Shown here: positions 8,845-17,771 of the stretch, one piece after another
Layout: each line of letters opens with the position of its first letter
Numbering within the stretch: the stretch's first letter is position 1
Assembly: GCA_947499955.1 (NCBI GenBank)
Contig: CANMQI010000001.1
Coordinates: forward strand, 1 to 64,000
Direction: 5' to 3'
Length of the DNA: 64,000 bases
From: an uncultured Granulosicoccus sp.
GTDB lineage: Bacteria > Pseudomonadota > Gammaproteobacteria > Granulosicoccales > Granulosicoccaceae
Made by a program: the position numbers and the translations under genes
Notes under the pieces: generated by a model
The model's input: the letters and a program-made list of their open reading frames with translations, nothing else
Databases searched by the model: none
What the model was told of the DNA's origin: nothing

Positions 8845-11253
8845 ATGCTCATGATTCATTGTTGCCACTACGAGACCACCACGGGCCAACGACTGCAGAT
8901 CGTCGCCGGTGGCAAGATTACTGAACTTGTCTGGACCACCGGTCATTGGTGGAAGGGCGAGGTCGAGATAAGCGGCGCCTACCGTTACCGGCTTGTGGAA
9001 GACGACACGATAGTTCGGCAGGAACACGGTCCGGATCACAAGCCGCCGCCGGAATTGACACATGGCACGCAGGTAGTCGATCGCTGGCAAGACCAGGACG
9101 CTCATCGTAGCTCACGCCGTTCCAGCCTGTTCTCCCGTGCACGTGCAGTTCATCATCACGCCGAGCCCTGCTCTGAGCCGGAGAATTCCGACGGGGTACG
9201 CTTCCGCTTGCTGGAACCGAACGTGCCTTCCGGCTGGCACCCGGTGGTGCTGGTAACAGGCGGCGCGAATGGCAGCACGATTGAGATCCCGATGCGTCCC
9301 GCGCACGATGGCTACCCCTGGTGGGAAGCCGTACACGGTCCGACCCCCGTGGCGGGCTATCGCTATGCCCTGCGCCGACCTGACGGAGGCCTGGAGCCTG
9401 AGTCCGGACAGCTGCGAATCGTACCGCCGGACGCCACTCGAACAGTGGTGGTCGACGAGGCCATTCGAGGACGCAGTGGTTGGCGCGGTGCAGGTCTTGC
9501 GCTGCCGGTATTCGCGCTGCGCGGCGAGCACTCCCTTGGGGTTGGACAGTTCAGCGACCTGCCCGCCTTCATCGATTGGGCTGCCGATGCCGGCATGAGC
9601 GTTGTCCAGTTACTGCCCATCAATGACACCACCGTCACGCACGACTGGCAAGACTCCTATCCCTACGACCCGGTCTCGGTTCACGCCCTGCATCCCTTGT
9701 ATATCGACGTACTCGACCTGCCGAGTGCCGGCGCCGTGGTTGATGAGGTGACTCGGCTTCGAGGCGAACTCGACAATCTTCCCCAGATCGACTATCTGCG
9801 GGTCATGAGCGCCAAGTGGAGGCTATTGCGCACACTCTACGCCGCCGACGGGGAATACGAGGGCCTGCATGCCTTCATGGAAGCCGAATGGGACTGGCTT
9901 GGCCCCTACGCCCTGTGGTGCGTGCTTCGCGACCGTCATGGCACGGCTGATCGCAGTGACTGGGGCGTCGATGCCACCTTCGACCCGGCTCGTGTAGCCG
10001 CTGTTCGGCGGCAGGATCATGCTGATCATGACGAATTCCGCTTTCACGTCTGGTTGCAGTTCCACCTGCACCGCCAGCTCGAGGCTGCCGCCAAGCACGC
10101 CTGGCGCCGCGGTGTCGCCCTGAAAGGCGATCTTCCCATTGGCGTCTCTCCACATAGCGTCGAGACCTGGGTGCACCCCGAGTGGTTCAACATCGGCACC
10201 CAGACAGGCGCCCCGCCGGATGAGTTTGCTGTCGATGGACAGAACTGGGGCTTTCCAACCTACGATTGGGAGGCAATGGCAGAGGATGGTTACCAGTGGT
10301 GGCGACACCGATTCGCAGCGCTTGCGCGAACCTTCGACGCCTATCGCATCGATCATGTGCTCGGCTTTTTTCGCATCTGGGAAATACCTGCGGGTCATCA
10401 CTCCGGGCTGCGTGGCCGCTTTCTACCCTGCCTGCCGCTGACCGAACCCGAGCTGCGCGGCTGGCTGGATGATATCGACCTCGATCCTCTGATCACGCCT
10501 CTCGGTGACGATCCTCGCAACCAGACATTGCTGGCGGTACCGGGTGGCTGGCACCCGCGTATTCAGTGGTGGAAGACAAGCGGCTACGAACAATTGTCCG
10601 CCGCGAATCGCTTGGCATTTGACGACATGGCCAATGCCTTCTTCTACTCCCGTCATGATGCGCTGTGGCGAGGCCGAGGTCGGATGGCTCTTCGTGGGGT
10701 GGTTGAGGCAACCGACATGCTCGCCTGTGGTGAGGATCTGGGCATGGTGCCACCACAGGTCCCCGAAGTGATGCGCGAGCTGGGCATGTTGTCACTCGAG
10801 ATCGAGAGAATGCCCAAGCAACTGGGCCATTGGCGAACCGATCCCGCCACGGTCCCGTATCTGTCCGTTACCAGTACCGGGACGCACGACATGGCCGTGC
10901 TGCGTGGCTGGTGGAGAGAGTCGCCGGCAATAGCCGCTCGCCTGTGGAATGACGTGCTCGGGCAAGGCGGGCAGGTACCCACCGAGTTACCCCCCGCCGC
11001 CGCCGAGCATATGGTGGCCGCACAATTCGCCTCGCCGGCAATGCTGGCAATCCTGCCTTTGCAGGATCTTCTGGCCATCGATGCAGAGCTTGCGCATGAG
11101 GACCCCGATGCGGAATGCATCAATGTGCCCGAGGACCGCCACCATCGCTGGAGCTACCGCCTCCATCTGACTACCTCGGAGTTGCATTGTGCGGCCTCCC
11201 TCACTGCGCGACTGCGCCTGCTGGTGGAACGCGCCGGTCGGGCCACGTCCTGA
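8845..11253 (+). CDS. malQ: 4-alpha-glucanotransferase, DPE2-like with N-terminal beta modules
   Basis: An 802-residue GH77 enzyme. Two beta-rich N-terminal modules (about residues 1-95 and 105-205, with TTGHWWKGEVEIS and DGYPWWEAVHG) resemble starch-binding CBM20-type domains. The GH77 barrel begins near LPVFALRGEHSLGVGQFSDL. Catalytic residues are visible as the nucleophile D503 in AYRIDHVLGFFRIWEIP, the acid/base E630 in CGEDLGMVPPQVPEVM and the third acid D682 in TGTHDMAVLRGWW. This architecture resembles plant DPE2 and its bacterial counterparts more than short MalQ. It should transfer maltosyl or glucan units between alpha-1,4-glucans. No other glycogen or maltose genes are in the window. 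Confidence 0.9.
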   Translation: MLMIHCCHYETTTGQRLQIVAGGKITELVWTTGHWWKGEVEISGAYRYRLVEDDTIVRQEHGPDHKPPPELTHGTQVVDRWQDQDAHRSSRRSSLFSRARAVHHHAEPCSEPENSDGVRFRLLEPNVPSGWHPVVLVTGGANGSTIEIPMRPAHDGYPWWEAVHGPTPVAGYRYALRRPDGGLEPESGQLRIVPPDATRTVVVDEAIRGRSGWRGAGLALPVFALRGEHSLGVGQFSDLPAFIDWAADAGMSVVQLLPINDTTVTHDWQDSYPYDPVSVHALHPLYIDVLDLPSAGAVVDEVTRLRGELDNLPQIDYLRVMSAKWRLLRTLYAADGEYEGLHAFMEAEWDWLGPYALWCVLRDRHGTADRSDWGVDATFDPARVAAVRRQDHADHDEFRFHVWLQFHLHRQLEAAAKHAWRRGVALKGDLPIGVSPHSVETWVHPEWFNIGTQTGAPPDEFAVDGQNWGFPTYDWEAMAEDGYQWWRHRFAALARTFDAYRIDHVLGFFRIWEIPAGHHSGLRGRFLPCLPLTEPELRGWLDDIDLDPLITPLGDDPRNQTLLAVPGGWHPRIQWWKTSGYEQLSAANRLAFDDMANAFFYSRHDALWRGRGRMALRGVVEATDMLACGEDLGMVPPQVPEVMRELGMLSLEIERMPKQLGHWRTDPATVPYLSVTSTGTHDMAVLRGWWRESPAIAARLWNDVLGQGGQVPTELPPAAAEHMVAAQFASPAMLAILPLQDLLAIDAELAHEDPDAECINVPEDRHHRWSYRLHLTTSELHCAASLTARLRLLVERAGRATS

Positions 11254-11262
11254 TGCCGAGGT

Positions 11263-11622
11263 TTGCAGCAGTTATCTGAAGACTTCTTCTCGTCGCGGGA
11301 AGTCGCTTATCGAGCAGCAGTTCTGTCAATCAACGCCCACCCTCACCCCGAGCTGCTCAGTTGGCAACTGGACCGCACCTTGGACACCCATTTTGAGGCA
11401 AAGTGGCGTCAAGAGGTGACTGATGTGCATTTAGCGCTGAAACTGACCAGCCTTGATGATGATGACCGTCCATGGCTGGCAGGGCATCATGAGAGTCAAG
11501 GCAAAATTCCTGACTACCAACCACCTGCGTTTCCAACAGGCACAAAAAAAGCCGCCTATAGCGACCTTTTTGACATGCTTTTGTCTGAAGAAATATGGTG
11601 GCTACACCTAGATTCGAACTAG
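11263..11622 (+). CDS. Hypothetical small protein (doubtful)
   Basis: A TTG-initiated 119-residue frame starting 9 bp after the glucanotransferase stop. Its composition is protein-like for about 95 residues (acidic, with DDDDRPW), but it resembles no family I know. Its 3' end runs through a hairpin and into the tRNA-Met gene on the opposite strand, so the last 20 or so residues (IWWLHLDSN) are antisense to tRNA. It may be a real small gene translationally coupled to malQ, or noise. Confidence 0.25.
   Translation: MQQLSEDFFSSREVAYRAAVLSINAHPHPELLSWQLDRTLDTHFEAKWRQEVTDVHLALKLTSLDDDDRPWLAGHHESQGKIPDYQPPAFPTGTKKAAYSDLFDMLLSEEIWWLHLDSN
11544..11570 (-). terminator. Rho-independent terminator of the tRNA-Met transcript
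   Basis: Read on the minus strand, GTCGCT and GGCGGC pair (with G-U pairs) around a short AUA loop and are followed by TTTTTTTG. It lies about 30 bp after the tRNA-Met 3' end. A CTTTTT on the plus-strand side means it could also stop transcripts coming from malQ. Confidence 0.6.
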
Positions 11623-11672
11623 GGACCCCAACATTATGAGTGTTGTGCTCTAACCAACTGAGCTATGTAGCC
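11596..11672 (-). tRNA. tRNA-Met (CAT anticodon)
   Basis: The 77-nt minus-strand cloverleaf has acceptor arms GGCTACA and TGTAGCC, discriminator A and encoded CCA, D-arm AGCTCAGTTGGTTAGAGC, anticodon stem-loop CAACA-CTCATAA-TGTTG, and T-arm CTAGG/CCTAG with TTCGAAT. The anticodon is CAT. The acceptor stem is fully paired at position 1-72 and the anticodon stem lacks three G-C pairs, so this is elongator Met and not initiator. The Ile2 (lysidine) identity cannot be fully excluded but the sequence looks like elongator Met. Confidence 0.95.
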
Positions 11673-11690
11673 GCCGCACTTCAGCCAACT

Positions 11691-11719
11691 ATTTTGATGA
11701 CAATTGGCCACCCTGTCAA
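11691..11719 (-). promoter_or_regulatory. Sigma-70 promoter of tRNA-Met
   Basis: On the minus strand a perfect -35 TTGACA (11714-11719) is followed by a 17-bp spacer and a -10 CAAAAT (11691-11696, four of six matches). Transcription would start about 12 nt before the mature tRNA 5' end. Confidence 0.65.
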
Positions 11720-12038
11720 GGTCAAATGGAAAAAAATGATCAGGAATCTGCTGTCTTGCCGAATGGTCAGCATTTGCGGCCACGCTGTGTCGTAGCTGGG
11801 ACGTCACCCCTGTCGCCTGGGGTGAATCAGCTTCAACCTTGAACGGGGGAACGATTCTTGGCGACCGATGAGGCCGCCAGTCTGAACGTGGGATTCCACG
11901 TGTGGCTGGACCACAATCAATCAACGCAGAGGACAACACCAACGGACCCGTGGATGGCACCGATGCGTTCGAGCGGTTTCCCGGCATGCCGATCCCCTCA
12001 TACCCCAGCGGCACCGGATTTGCCCCGAGTGTCAGCTT
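11720..12038. other. Intergenic region without a supported gene
   Basis: These 319 bp lie between the tRNA-Met promoter and the stop of the membrane-protein gene. Short overlapping frames occur on both strands, but none shows family resemblance or a good ribosome-binding site. I see no terminator or repeat in it. Confidence 0.5.
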
Positions 12039-12629
12039 TCAAACGGATGGCTGCTGCCTGTTCCTGTACACGTACAACACGGCACTGATCACGGCAAAGA
12101 ACCCCAGGTGCAAGACGAACTTTGCATCCAGATGAAAGTTCAAGCCAGGCAAGGCCTCGGGCCTGATCTGCTGGAAGGACACCCACTGCACGATCAGGGC
12201 ATTCGCCGGAGGCGCTATCAGAGTCGTGATCCAGGAGAAGGCCAGCGTGAACAGGGCAACCAGACTCATCTGCCGGTAGTTCATAATGACGATACCGCTG
12301 ATCAGACCATAGAACACCGACACGGCCAGATGCGCAGCCCAGGCAATGATCAGAGCGGGCATGGCACTCCAGCTACCCATCTGCTGATACGCCGCAGCAT
12401 GACGACTTGTCAGTGTATCCATGCCGAACAGGGGCTGCACGATGATGAACAATACACCAACAATGGCACCCAGCACGCAGGCCATGAACAACAGAGGCAC
12501 ATGCGACGTGTAGAGGCCGTTACTTCTTGAAGCGGTGGCGCTTGTATGGATGTCAGTCGTCAATGTGGGAGTCTCGTGCTGCTCAAGGAAGTGACCGCTG
12601 CCTGACGGAGGCAGATGTCTATTGCGCAC
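12039..12629 (-). CDS. Hypothetical four-helix membrane protein
   Basis: A 196-residue frame from a GTG. The first 45 residues are polar and may be untranslated; a TTG near residue 24 is an alternative start. About four transmembrane segments follow (VPLLFMACVLGAIVGVLFIIV, then around residues 88-112, 118-138 and 170-188). The pattern, including QPLFGM and SAMPALIIAWAAHLAVSVFYG, resembles conserved uncharacterised membrane proteins in Proteobacteria, but I do not recognise a named family. It is monocistronic and reads toward the tRNA-Met gene. Confidence 0.65.
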   Translation of the reverse strand: MRNRHLPPSGSGHFLEQHETPTLTTDIHTSATASRSNGLYTSHVPLLFMACVLGAIVGVLFIIVQPLFGMDTLTSRHAAAYQQMGSWSAMPALIIAWAAHLAVSVFYGLISGIVIMNYRQMSLVALFTLAFSWITTLIAPPANALIVQWVSFQQIRPEALPGLNFHLDAKFVLHLGFFAVISAVLYVYRNRQQPSV

Positions 12630-12683
12630 TTACGACTGAGACCTCAGTGAATAGTTTCATGACCCACCACGCATAACAGTGGA

Positions 12684-13598
12684 TCAGGTGTCATGCGCTT
12701 CCTCCAGTCGAGAAAGTCCATCCATGATGAAACTGGCAAAACGAGCGGCCGCCACCGACAGATGTCGTCCGCGCTGCTGCGCGAGCTGCAACATGCCGGG
12801 CGGCAGATCGTTGGCGTGAATGGGGACCGCGCAGATACCCTCCCCCGGGCCATCAGGTGCAAAGGCCACCGGAATCTGAAAGGCCAGCATGGGCTCGGTT
12901 CGCAGACACTTGAGCAGGAAATCGGCGCTGTCGGATTCGACGGTAGCGTGCAGCGTCAGCGAACGCTGGGCCGCAGCGACAGTCAGACAATGGCGAATAC
13001 CGGCCCTTGGGCTCGGCAGTGCCAATGGGTACTCTGCACATTCGCTCAGCCGCAGCTGAGTCTTGCCCGCCAGAGGGTGATCACTGGCCATCAACACATG
13101 CAACCTCTGCGGTATCTCGTACAACACCTGCACCGCATTCGATGGCTCCATCTCGTACACGAAGGCAAGGTCAGCGGAAAAATCCACCAGGGCGCTGACC
13201 GCCTGCTGCCGCCCCCCGATGAACGCGGTGAAGGACACACCGGGATGATCAGCACGATAACGTGACACCAGGCCTGGCAGGAACTGCAGCATCATGGCCT
13301 GTCCGCACACCATCGAGACATGGCCACGTCGCTCGCCTGACAGATCGGCAATCTGCGATTGCACGCGTGCCATATCGGACATCTGCTGCCGGGCATACTG
13401 GATGAACAACTCACCCGCCACACTCAGGCGCACCCCATTGGGCAGCCGCTCGAAAATGGGCGTACCCAGGTCTTCTTCCACCGCCAGAATGCGCCGATTC
13501 AATGCAGTCGATGTAATTGCCAGCGATTCGGCGGCCCGTCGTATCGACCCCGTGCGTGCAACGGCGTCGATGTAACGTAATTGTTGAAGGTGTCTCAT
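12684..13598 (-). CDS. LysR family transcriptional regulator
   Basis: A 304-residue LysR regulator. The N-terminal winged helix-turn-helix (LQQLRYIDAVARTGSIRRAAESL, then STALNRRILAVEEDLGTPIFERLPNG) is canonical, and a periplasmic-binding-protein-like effector domain fills residues about 90-300. It is divergent from the nitrate reductase pair with 244 bp between the starts, the usual arrangement for a LysR controlling its neighbour, so it may regulate nitrate assimilation. No sequence feature identifies the effector. A candidate LysR box lies just upstream of its start. Confidence 0.9.
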   Translation of the reverse strand: MRHLQQLRYIDAVARTGSIRRAAESLAITSTALNRRILAVEEDLGTPIFERLPNGVRLSVAGELFIQYARQQMSDMARVQSQIADLSGERRGHVSMVCGQAMMLQFLPGLVSRYRADHPGVSFTAFIGGRQQAVSALVDFSADLAFVYEMEPSNAVQVLYEIPQRLHVLMASDHPLAGKTQLRLSECAEYPLALPSPRAGIRHCLTVAAAQRSLTLHATVESDSADFLLKCLRTEPMLAFQIPVAFAPDGPGEGICAVPIHANDLPPGMLQLAQQRGRHLSVAAARFASFIMDGLSRLEEAHDT

Positions 13599-13631
13599 CA
13601 GCTAGCTCTCTGCCCTGCCAACGCAGTCTAC

Positions 13632-13646
13632 ATAGTGTACTGGTAT
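13632..13646. promoter_or_regulatory. Candidate LysR-type operator (ATA-N9-TAT, T-N11-A)
   Basis: The sequence ATAGTGTACTGGTAT has the partial dyad and T-N11-A spacing expected of a LysR binding site. It is 34 bp upstream of the regulator's ATG in the divergent intergenic region. It fits autoregulation, but such motifs also occur by chance. Confidence 0.35.
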
Positions 13647-13842
13647 GGTAGTGCATTCCTTGCACAACCCTGCTGCAAATTTAGCAGAGGGCAGCTGCCG
13701 GCCCAGTCGCTAGTATCGACCTGTCGATAACGTCAGTAGGCTGCGGCATCATGTCAATTCCTGCCCGAAACCCTGCCCTTTGTCAGAGGGAATGCCTTCC
13801 CCGCAACATTGTAGAAACAATGACCCAGGAGGCCATCGGCTA

Positions 13843-15186
13843 ATGAAGCAAAAACTCCTTGTCATCGGTAACGGCGTGGCCACCACTTGCCTGCTGGAAC
13901 ACTTGATCGAGCTTGATGCGAATCGTTACGACATCACTGTCCTCGAGGCAAATACTCGTGTCAGCAACGCACCTCGGGTAATGTCACTGGAGCGCTTTGG
14001 CGAGGCGTATCACGGCATCATCACTCACGATGAAGATTGGTACGCCGAACACGGCATCCGACTCCTCATGTCGACGCCCGTCGAGACAATCAATACCGAC
14101 AAGCAATGGGTCTGTACAGCCCATGGTATGCAATTCGACTACGACAAGCTGGTCATTGCCACAGGCTCCGACCCCATCATGGTCCCCTTGCTCGGTCATA
14201 CCCTGCAGGGCGTTCATGTTCATCGTGATCTGGATGATGCAGATTACCTGCGCAAGATCACCCGCAACAAGGGACGAGCCGTTGTCATCGGCGGCGACCT
14301 GCCGGGACTGCAAGCGGCTGTCAGCCTCAAACAACAGGGGATGGACGTCTGTGTCGTGCATCTGGGTGAGCGGCTGATGGCAAGTCAGTTGGACAGCAAG
14401 GCCGGTTTTCTGCTGCGTCGGGAGCTCGAGCGCTGCGGCATCGGCATCAGAACGGCTACTCGGACAACGGACATACTCGGCGATTCGCAGGTCCTGGGCC
14501 TGCACTTTGCCGATGGCAGTGAAACCACCTGCGAAAAGGTGATCATGGCTATAGGCAATCGTCCCTCCACCCGACTGGCCGCCCAGGCAGGCCTTGCCGT
14601 CAGTCACGGTATCGTGGTGGACGATACCATGTGCACGTCAGTGGACAATGTCCATGCCTTGGGCGACTGTGTCGATCACCGGGGCAAGTGTCACGGTCTC
14701 ATGGCCCTCACCCATGACATGGCAGAAGCACTGGCCAGCACACTGAGCGGCAAGCCAGCCAGTTTCAGCAGCGCAGCAACTGCCACAAGACTGACGGTCA
14801 ATGGTATCGACTCGTATAGCGCCGGACGGCACCCGGACAATGCTGCAGAGTCCGGCCTGCAAGACATCATCCTGCGTGATGCCACCGCTGGCATCTACAA
14901 GCGTCTGGTGCTGGAAGGCCCGCGACTGGTTGGCATCGTGCTCTATGGCGATACCAGCGACGCTGACTGGTACGCCGACATGCTCAAGACTGGCACGGAT
15001 ATCAGCGAGATGCGTGACATCCTGATCTTCGGCCAGGCCTTTCACGAAGATGCCGAACGGGATCCATCAGCAGCCTTGGCAGCTCTCTCCGATGACGCTG
15101 AGATCCTGGGCTGTGCGGACCTGAACCAGGACGAGATGCGCTTCCAGAGCCTTGCAAAAAGGTTGCAAGGCACCCCGAGCGAATGA
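13843..15186 (+). CDS. FAD/NAD(P)H-dependent reductase subunit of assimilatory nitrate reductase (NasC/NirB N-domain-like)
   Basis: The start is the ATG at 13843 with AGGAGG 11 nt upstream; the frame from 13780 is longer but lacks such a site. The 447-residue protein has an N-terminal FAD Rossmann motif (LLVIGNGVATTCLLEHL), a second nucleotide motif (GRAVVIGGDLPGLQAA), and a distal FAD motif around VHALGDCVDH. This is the NirB N-terminal half, or the NasC/NasB reductase that feeds electrons to NasA. It overlaps or abuts nasA, so it is probably the NAD(P)H-oxidising partner. At the C-terminus the BFD-type [2Fe-2S] motif of the family is reduced to DDAEILGCADL with a single Cys, so the cluster is probably missing. 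Confidence 0.85.
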   Translation: MKQKLLVIGNGVATTCLLEHLIELDANRYDITVLEANTRVSNAPRVMSLERFGEAYHGIITHDEDWYAEHGIRLLMSTPVETINTDKQWVCTAHGMQFDYDKLVIATGSDPIMVPLLGHTLQGVHVHRDLDDADYLRKITRNKGRAVVIGGDLPGLQAAVSLKQQGMDVCVVHLGERLMASQLDSKAGFLLRRELERCGIGIRTATRTTDILGDSQVLGLHFADGSETTCEKVIMAIGNRPSTRLAAQAGLAVSHGIVVDDTMCTSVDNVHALGDCVDHRGKCHGLMALTHDMAEALASTLSGKPASFSSAATATRLTVNGIDSYSAGRHPDNAAESGLQDIILRDATAGIYKRLVLEGPRLVGIVLYGDTSDADWYADMLKTGTDISEMRDILIFGQAFHEDAERDPSAALAALSDDAEILGCADLNQDEMRFQSLAKRLQGTPSE

Positions 15187-15236
15187 AGAAAAACGCCTGC
15201 TACCGGGCATCCACGACACAGCGCTGGGCTGGACTC

Positions 15237-17759
15237 ATGAAAACGAATACGACCTGCCCCTACTGCGGTACGGGCTGCGGCGTTACAGTCGATCAGGCTG
15301 TTGATGGCACCTTGACTGTCAGCGGCGATGCCTCGCACCCTGCCAATCGGGGTCGCCTGTGTGCAAAAGGCAGCGCACTGGCAGAAACCCTGAATGAGGA
15401 CAACCGCTTGCTGTCCCCGGAAATCGATGGACAGCAGGTCAGTTGGTATCAGGCTATCGATCATGTTTCGCGCGCACTCGAAGAGACCATCGAGGCATAT
15501 GGTCGTGAGTCGGTAGCCTTTCATATCAGTGGGCAATTGCTGACTGAAGACTATTACGTCATCAACAAGCTGGTGAAAGGCTGGTTCGGTACCGCCAATA
15601 TCGCCTCCAATTCAGATCTGTCCATGTCCTCCAGCATTGTCGGCCATCAACGTGCATTCGGCACGGATACGGTTCCGGGCTGCTACGAGGATCTGGAGGC
15701 GGCCAATCTGGTGGTCATGGTCGGCTCGAATCTGGCCTGGTGCCATCCGGTCCTGCACCAGAGGATACTGGCAGAAAAGCAACGACGGCCAGAGATGTTC
15801 CTGGTGGTCATCGACCCCCGTCGCACGGCCACCGCCGACTGTGCCGATCTGCACCTGGCCATTCAGCCCGATGGTGATTGCCTGTTGTTCAACGGACTGC
15901 TCGCCTACCTGGCCAGTCATGGCAAGCTCGATGAACACTATCTCGAGCATCATGTCAGCGGACTCAAGGATGCGCTGCGAGCCGTGGGTGATATGCCAAT
16001 GCCGCGCCTGGCCGAGAGACTGGGGATCAATCTTCAGCAGCTGGAAATATTCTATGGCCGCGTGGCCTTTACGCCGAAAACCGTCACGCTCTACAGTCAG
16101 GGAGTCAATCAATCCGAGTCGGGTAGCGACAAGGTCAATGCCATCATCAATTGCCATCTGGCCACCGGCCGCATCGGCAAACCGGGCATGGGACCCTTCT
16201 CGATAAGCGGCCAGTCCAACGCCATGGGCGAGCGTGAAGTGGGCAGCCTGGCAACCATGCTGGCAGCCCATATGGAACTCGACAAGCCGCAGCATCGCGA
16301 TATCGTCCAGCACTTCTGGGACTCTCCTCGCATTGCTGGCAAAGCCGGGTTGAGTGCGGTCGAGCTGTTCGATGCCATCGCGGATGGTCGTATCAAGGCG
16401 GTCTGGATTCTGGGAGGCAATCCGGTGGTCAGCTTGCCGCAAGCCGACAGAATCAAGGCTGCATTGCAATCCTGTCCCCTTGTGATCGTCTCCGAGGTGG
16501 CCAGTCGCACAGACACTCTGGACTACGCCACGGTTCGCCTGCCCGCCCTGTCCTGGGGAGAAAAGGATGGCACGACAAGCAATTCCGAACGCTGCATTTC
16601 ACGGCAGCGTGCGGTGAAAGCTCCCCTCGGGGATGCCCGGGCAGACTGGTGGGCAGTGAGTCAGGTGGCCTGCCGCATGGGTTTTCGCTGCGGTTTCAAC
16701 TTCAGTTCTGCCGCGGAGATCTTTCGCGAACATGCGCGCCTGTCGGCCAGTGACAACCATGGCAGCCGTCATTTCGATATCGGTGCCTGTGGTTCGTTCA
16801 GCGACGAGGAGTATCAGAGCCTGCAGCCCTTCTACTGGCCCTGGCGTGAAGGTCGGACCAGCGTCAAGCCCGTGCGCTTCTTCGCCAAGGGTCATTACCG
16901 CACACCCGACAACAAGGCTCGCATGCTGCCCATAGCCGCAGCCCGACCAGGAAACCGGGACCTGTCGGATCACTACCCGCTGGTGCTCAATACCGGGCGA
17001 ATCCGCGACCAATGGCATGCTCTGAGCAGGACCGGCTACAGTCCCCGCCTGAGTGCGCATCTGAGTGAACCTTTCATAACCATGCACCCCTACGATGCAC
17101 TGATCCATGGCATCGCCGATGGCGACATCGTACAAATCCGTTCGCCTCACGCGGCTATCCTGATGCGCGCCATGCTCAGTGATGAACAGACTCCGGGGCA
17201 GCTCTTCGCACCCATTCACTGGAGCGACGAATTTGCCTCGCAGGCAAGGGTCGACAGTCTGATCGGGAGCCGTACTGACCCGCACTCTGCCCAGCCGGCC
17301 TTCAAGAATCAGGCTGTTTCCCTACAGCGCTTTGCCGCTCACAGCCATGGCTATGCCATGCTGAGGCATAAACCGGATCGCCAGCTGTTTGCCGATGTCG
17401 ACTACTGGGCCATGACGCCGGTCATCGGCGGTTGGCAGATCGAATTCGCCAGCCTGCAAGAGGCCAGGGAGCTGGACACAAGCATGGCCATGCGACTGAC
17501 CAAGTCCATGCAACCGTGTTGCATTGAACCCCTGTCCTGCCTCGATCACGCCAACGGCATGCGCCGCATGGCCGTGTTTGAACAGGATCGCCTGCAGTTT
17601 CTCCTGTTTACCAGCGAGACGCCCGTACCGGTGTCCCGTTCATGGTCAGCCGCGCAGTTCGAGGCTCTGTGGAATCAACGATCCACCCGATGGCGCTTGC
17701 TGGCTGGCAGGCCCAGTATTGATCAGCCCGATACGGGGAGATCGACGGCGACCGTGTAG
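15237..17759 (+). CDS. nasA: Assimilatory nitrate reductase catalytic subunit NasA
   Basis: A molybdopterin oxidoreductase that reduces nitrate to nitrite in the cytoplasm. With the start at ATG 15237 it has 840 residues. The family N-terminus (TTCPYCGTGCGV) begins there; an upstream ATG at 15183 overlaps the previous stop. The [4Fe-4S] ligands are C7, C10, C14 and C42 (RGRLCAKG). NQSESGSDKVNAIINCHLATGRIGKPGMGPFSISGQ-type Mo-bis-MGD motifs and the C-terminal MopB-CT fold (LVLNTGRIRDQWHALSRTG) are intact. Many NasA proteins end in a BFD-like [2Fe-2S] domain; this one stops at LAGRPSIDQPDTGRSTATV, where that domain would begin. It is 12 bp from the convergent ychF stop. Confidence 0.92.
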   Translation: MKTNTTCPYCGTGCGVTVDQAVDGTLTVSGDASHPANRGRLCAKGSALAETLNEDNRLLSPEIDGQQVSWYQAIDHVSRALEETIEAYGRESVAFHISGQLLTEDYYVINKLVKGWFGTANIASNSDLSMSSSIVGHQRAFGTDTVPGCYEDLEAANLVVMVGSNLAWCHPVLHQRILAEKQRRPEMFLVVIDPRRTATADCADLHLAIQPDGDCLLFNGLLAYLASHGKLDEHYLEHHVSGLKDALRAVGDMPMPRLAERLGINLQQLEIFYGRVAFTPKTVTLYSQGVNQSESGSDKVNAIINCHLATGRIGKPGMGPFSISGQSNAMGEREVGSLATMLAAHMELDKPQHRDIVQHFWDSPRIAGKAGLSAVELFDAIADGRIKAVWILGGNPVVSLPQADRIKAALQSCPLVIVSEVASRTDTLDYATVRLPALSWGEKDGTTSNSERCISRQRAVKAPLGDARADWWAVSQVACRMGFRCGFNFSSAAEIFREHARLSASDNHGSRHFDIGACGSFSDEEYQSLQPFYWPWREGRTSVKPVRFFAKGHYRTPDNKARMLPIAAARPGNRDLSDHYPLVLNTGRIRDQWHALSRTGYSPRLSAHLSEPFITMHPYDALIHGIADGDIVQIRSPHAAILMRAMLSDEQTPGQLFAPIHWSDEFASQARVDSLIGSRTDPHSAQPAFKNQAVSLQRFAAHSHGYAMLRHKPDRQLFADVDYWAMTPVIGGWQIEFASLQEARELDTSMAMRLTKSMQPCCIEPLSCLDHANGMRRMAVFEQDRLQFLLFTSETPVPVSRSWSAAQFEALWNQRSTRWRLLAGRPSIDQPDTGRSTATV

Positions 17760-17771
17760 GCAGGATGCAGG

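Noticed and set aside
11858..12135. Two overlapping plus-strand frames near the tRNA-Met promoter
   Set aside because: They are short, lack ribosome-binding sites and overlap the membrane-protein gene on the other strand.
13650..13680. Sigma-54 promoter near the nitrate reductase genes
   Set aside because: TTGCA is present but the -24 element is poor, so it does not reach consensus.
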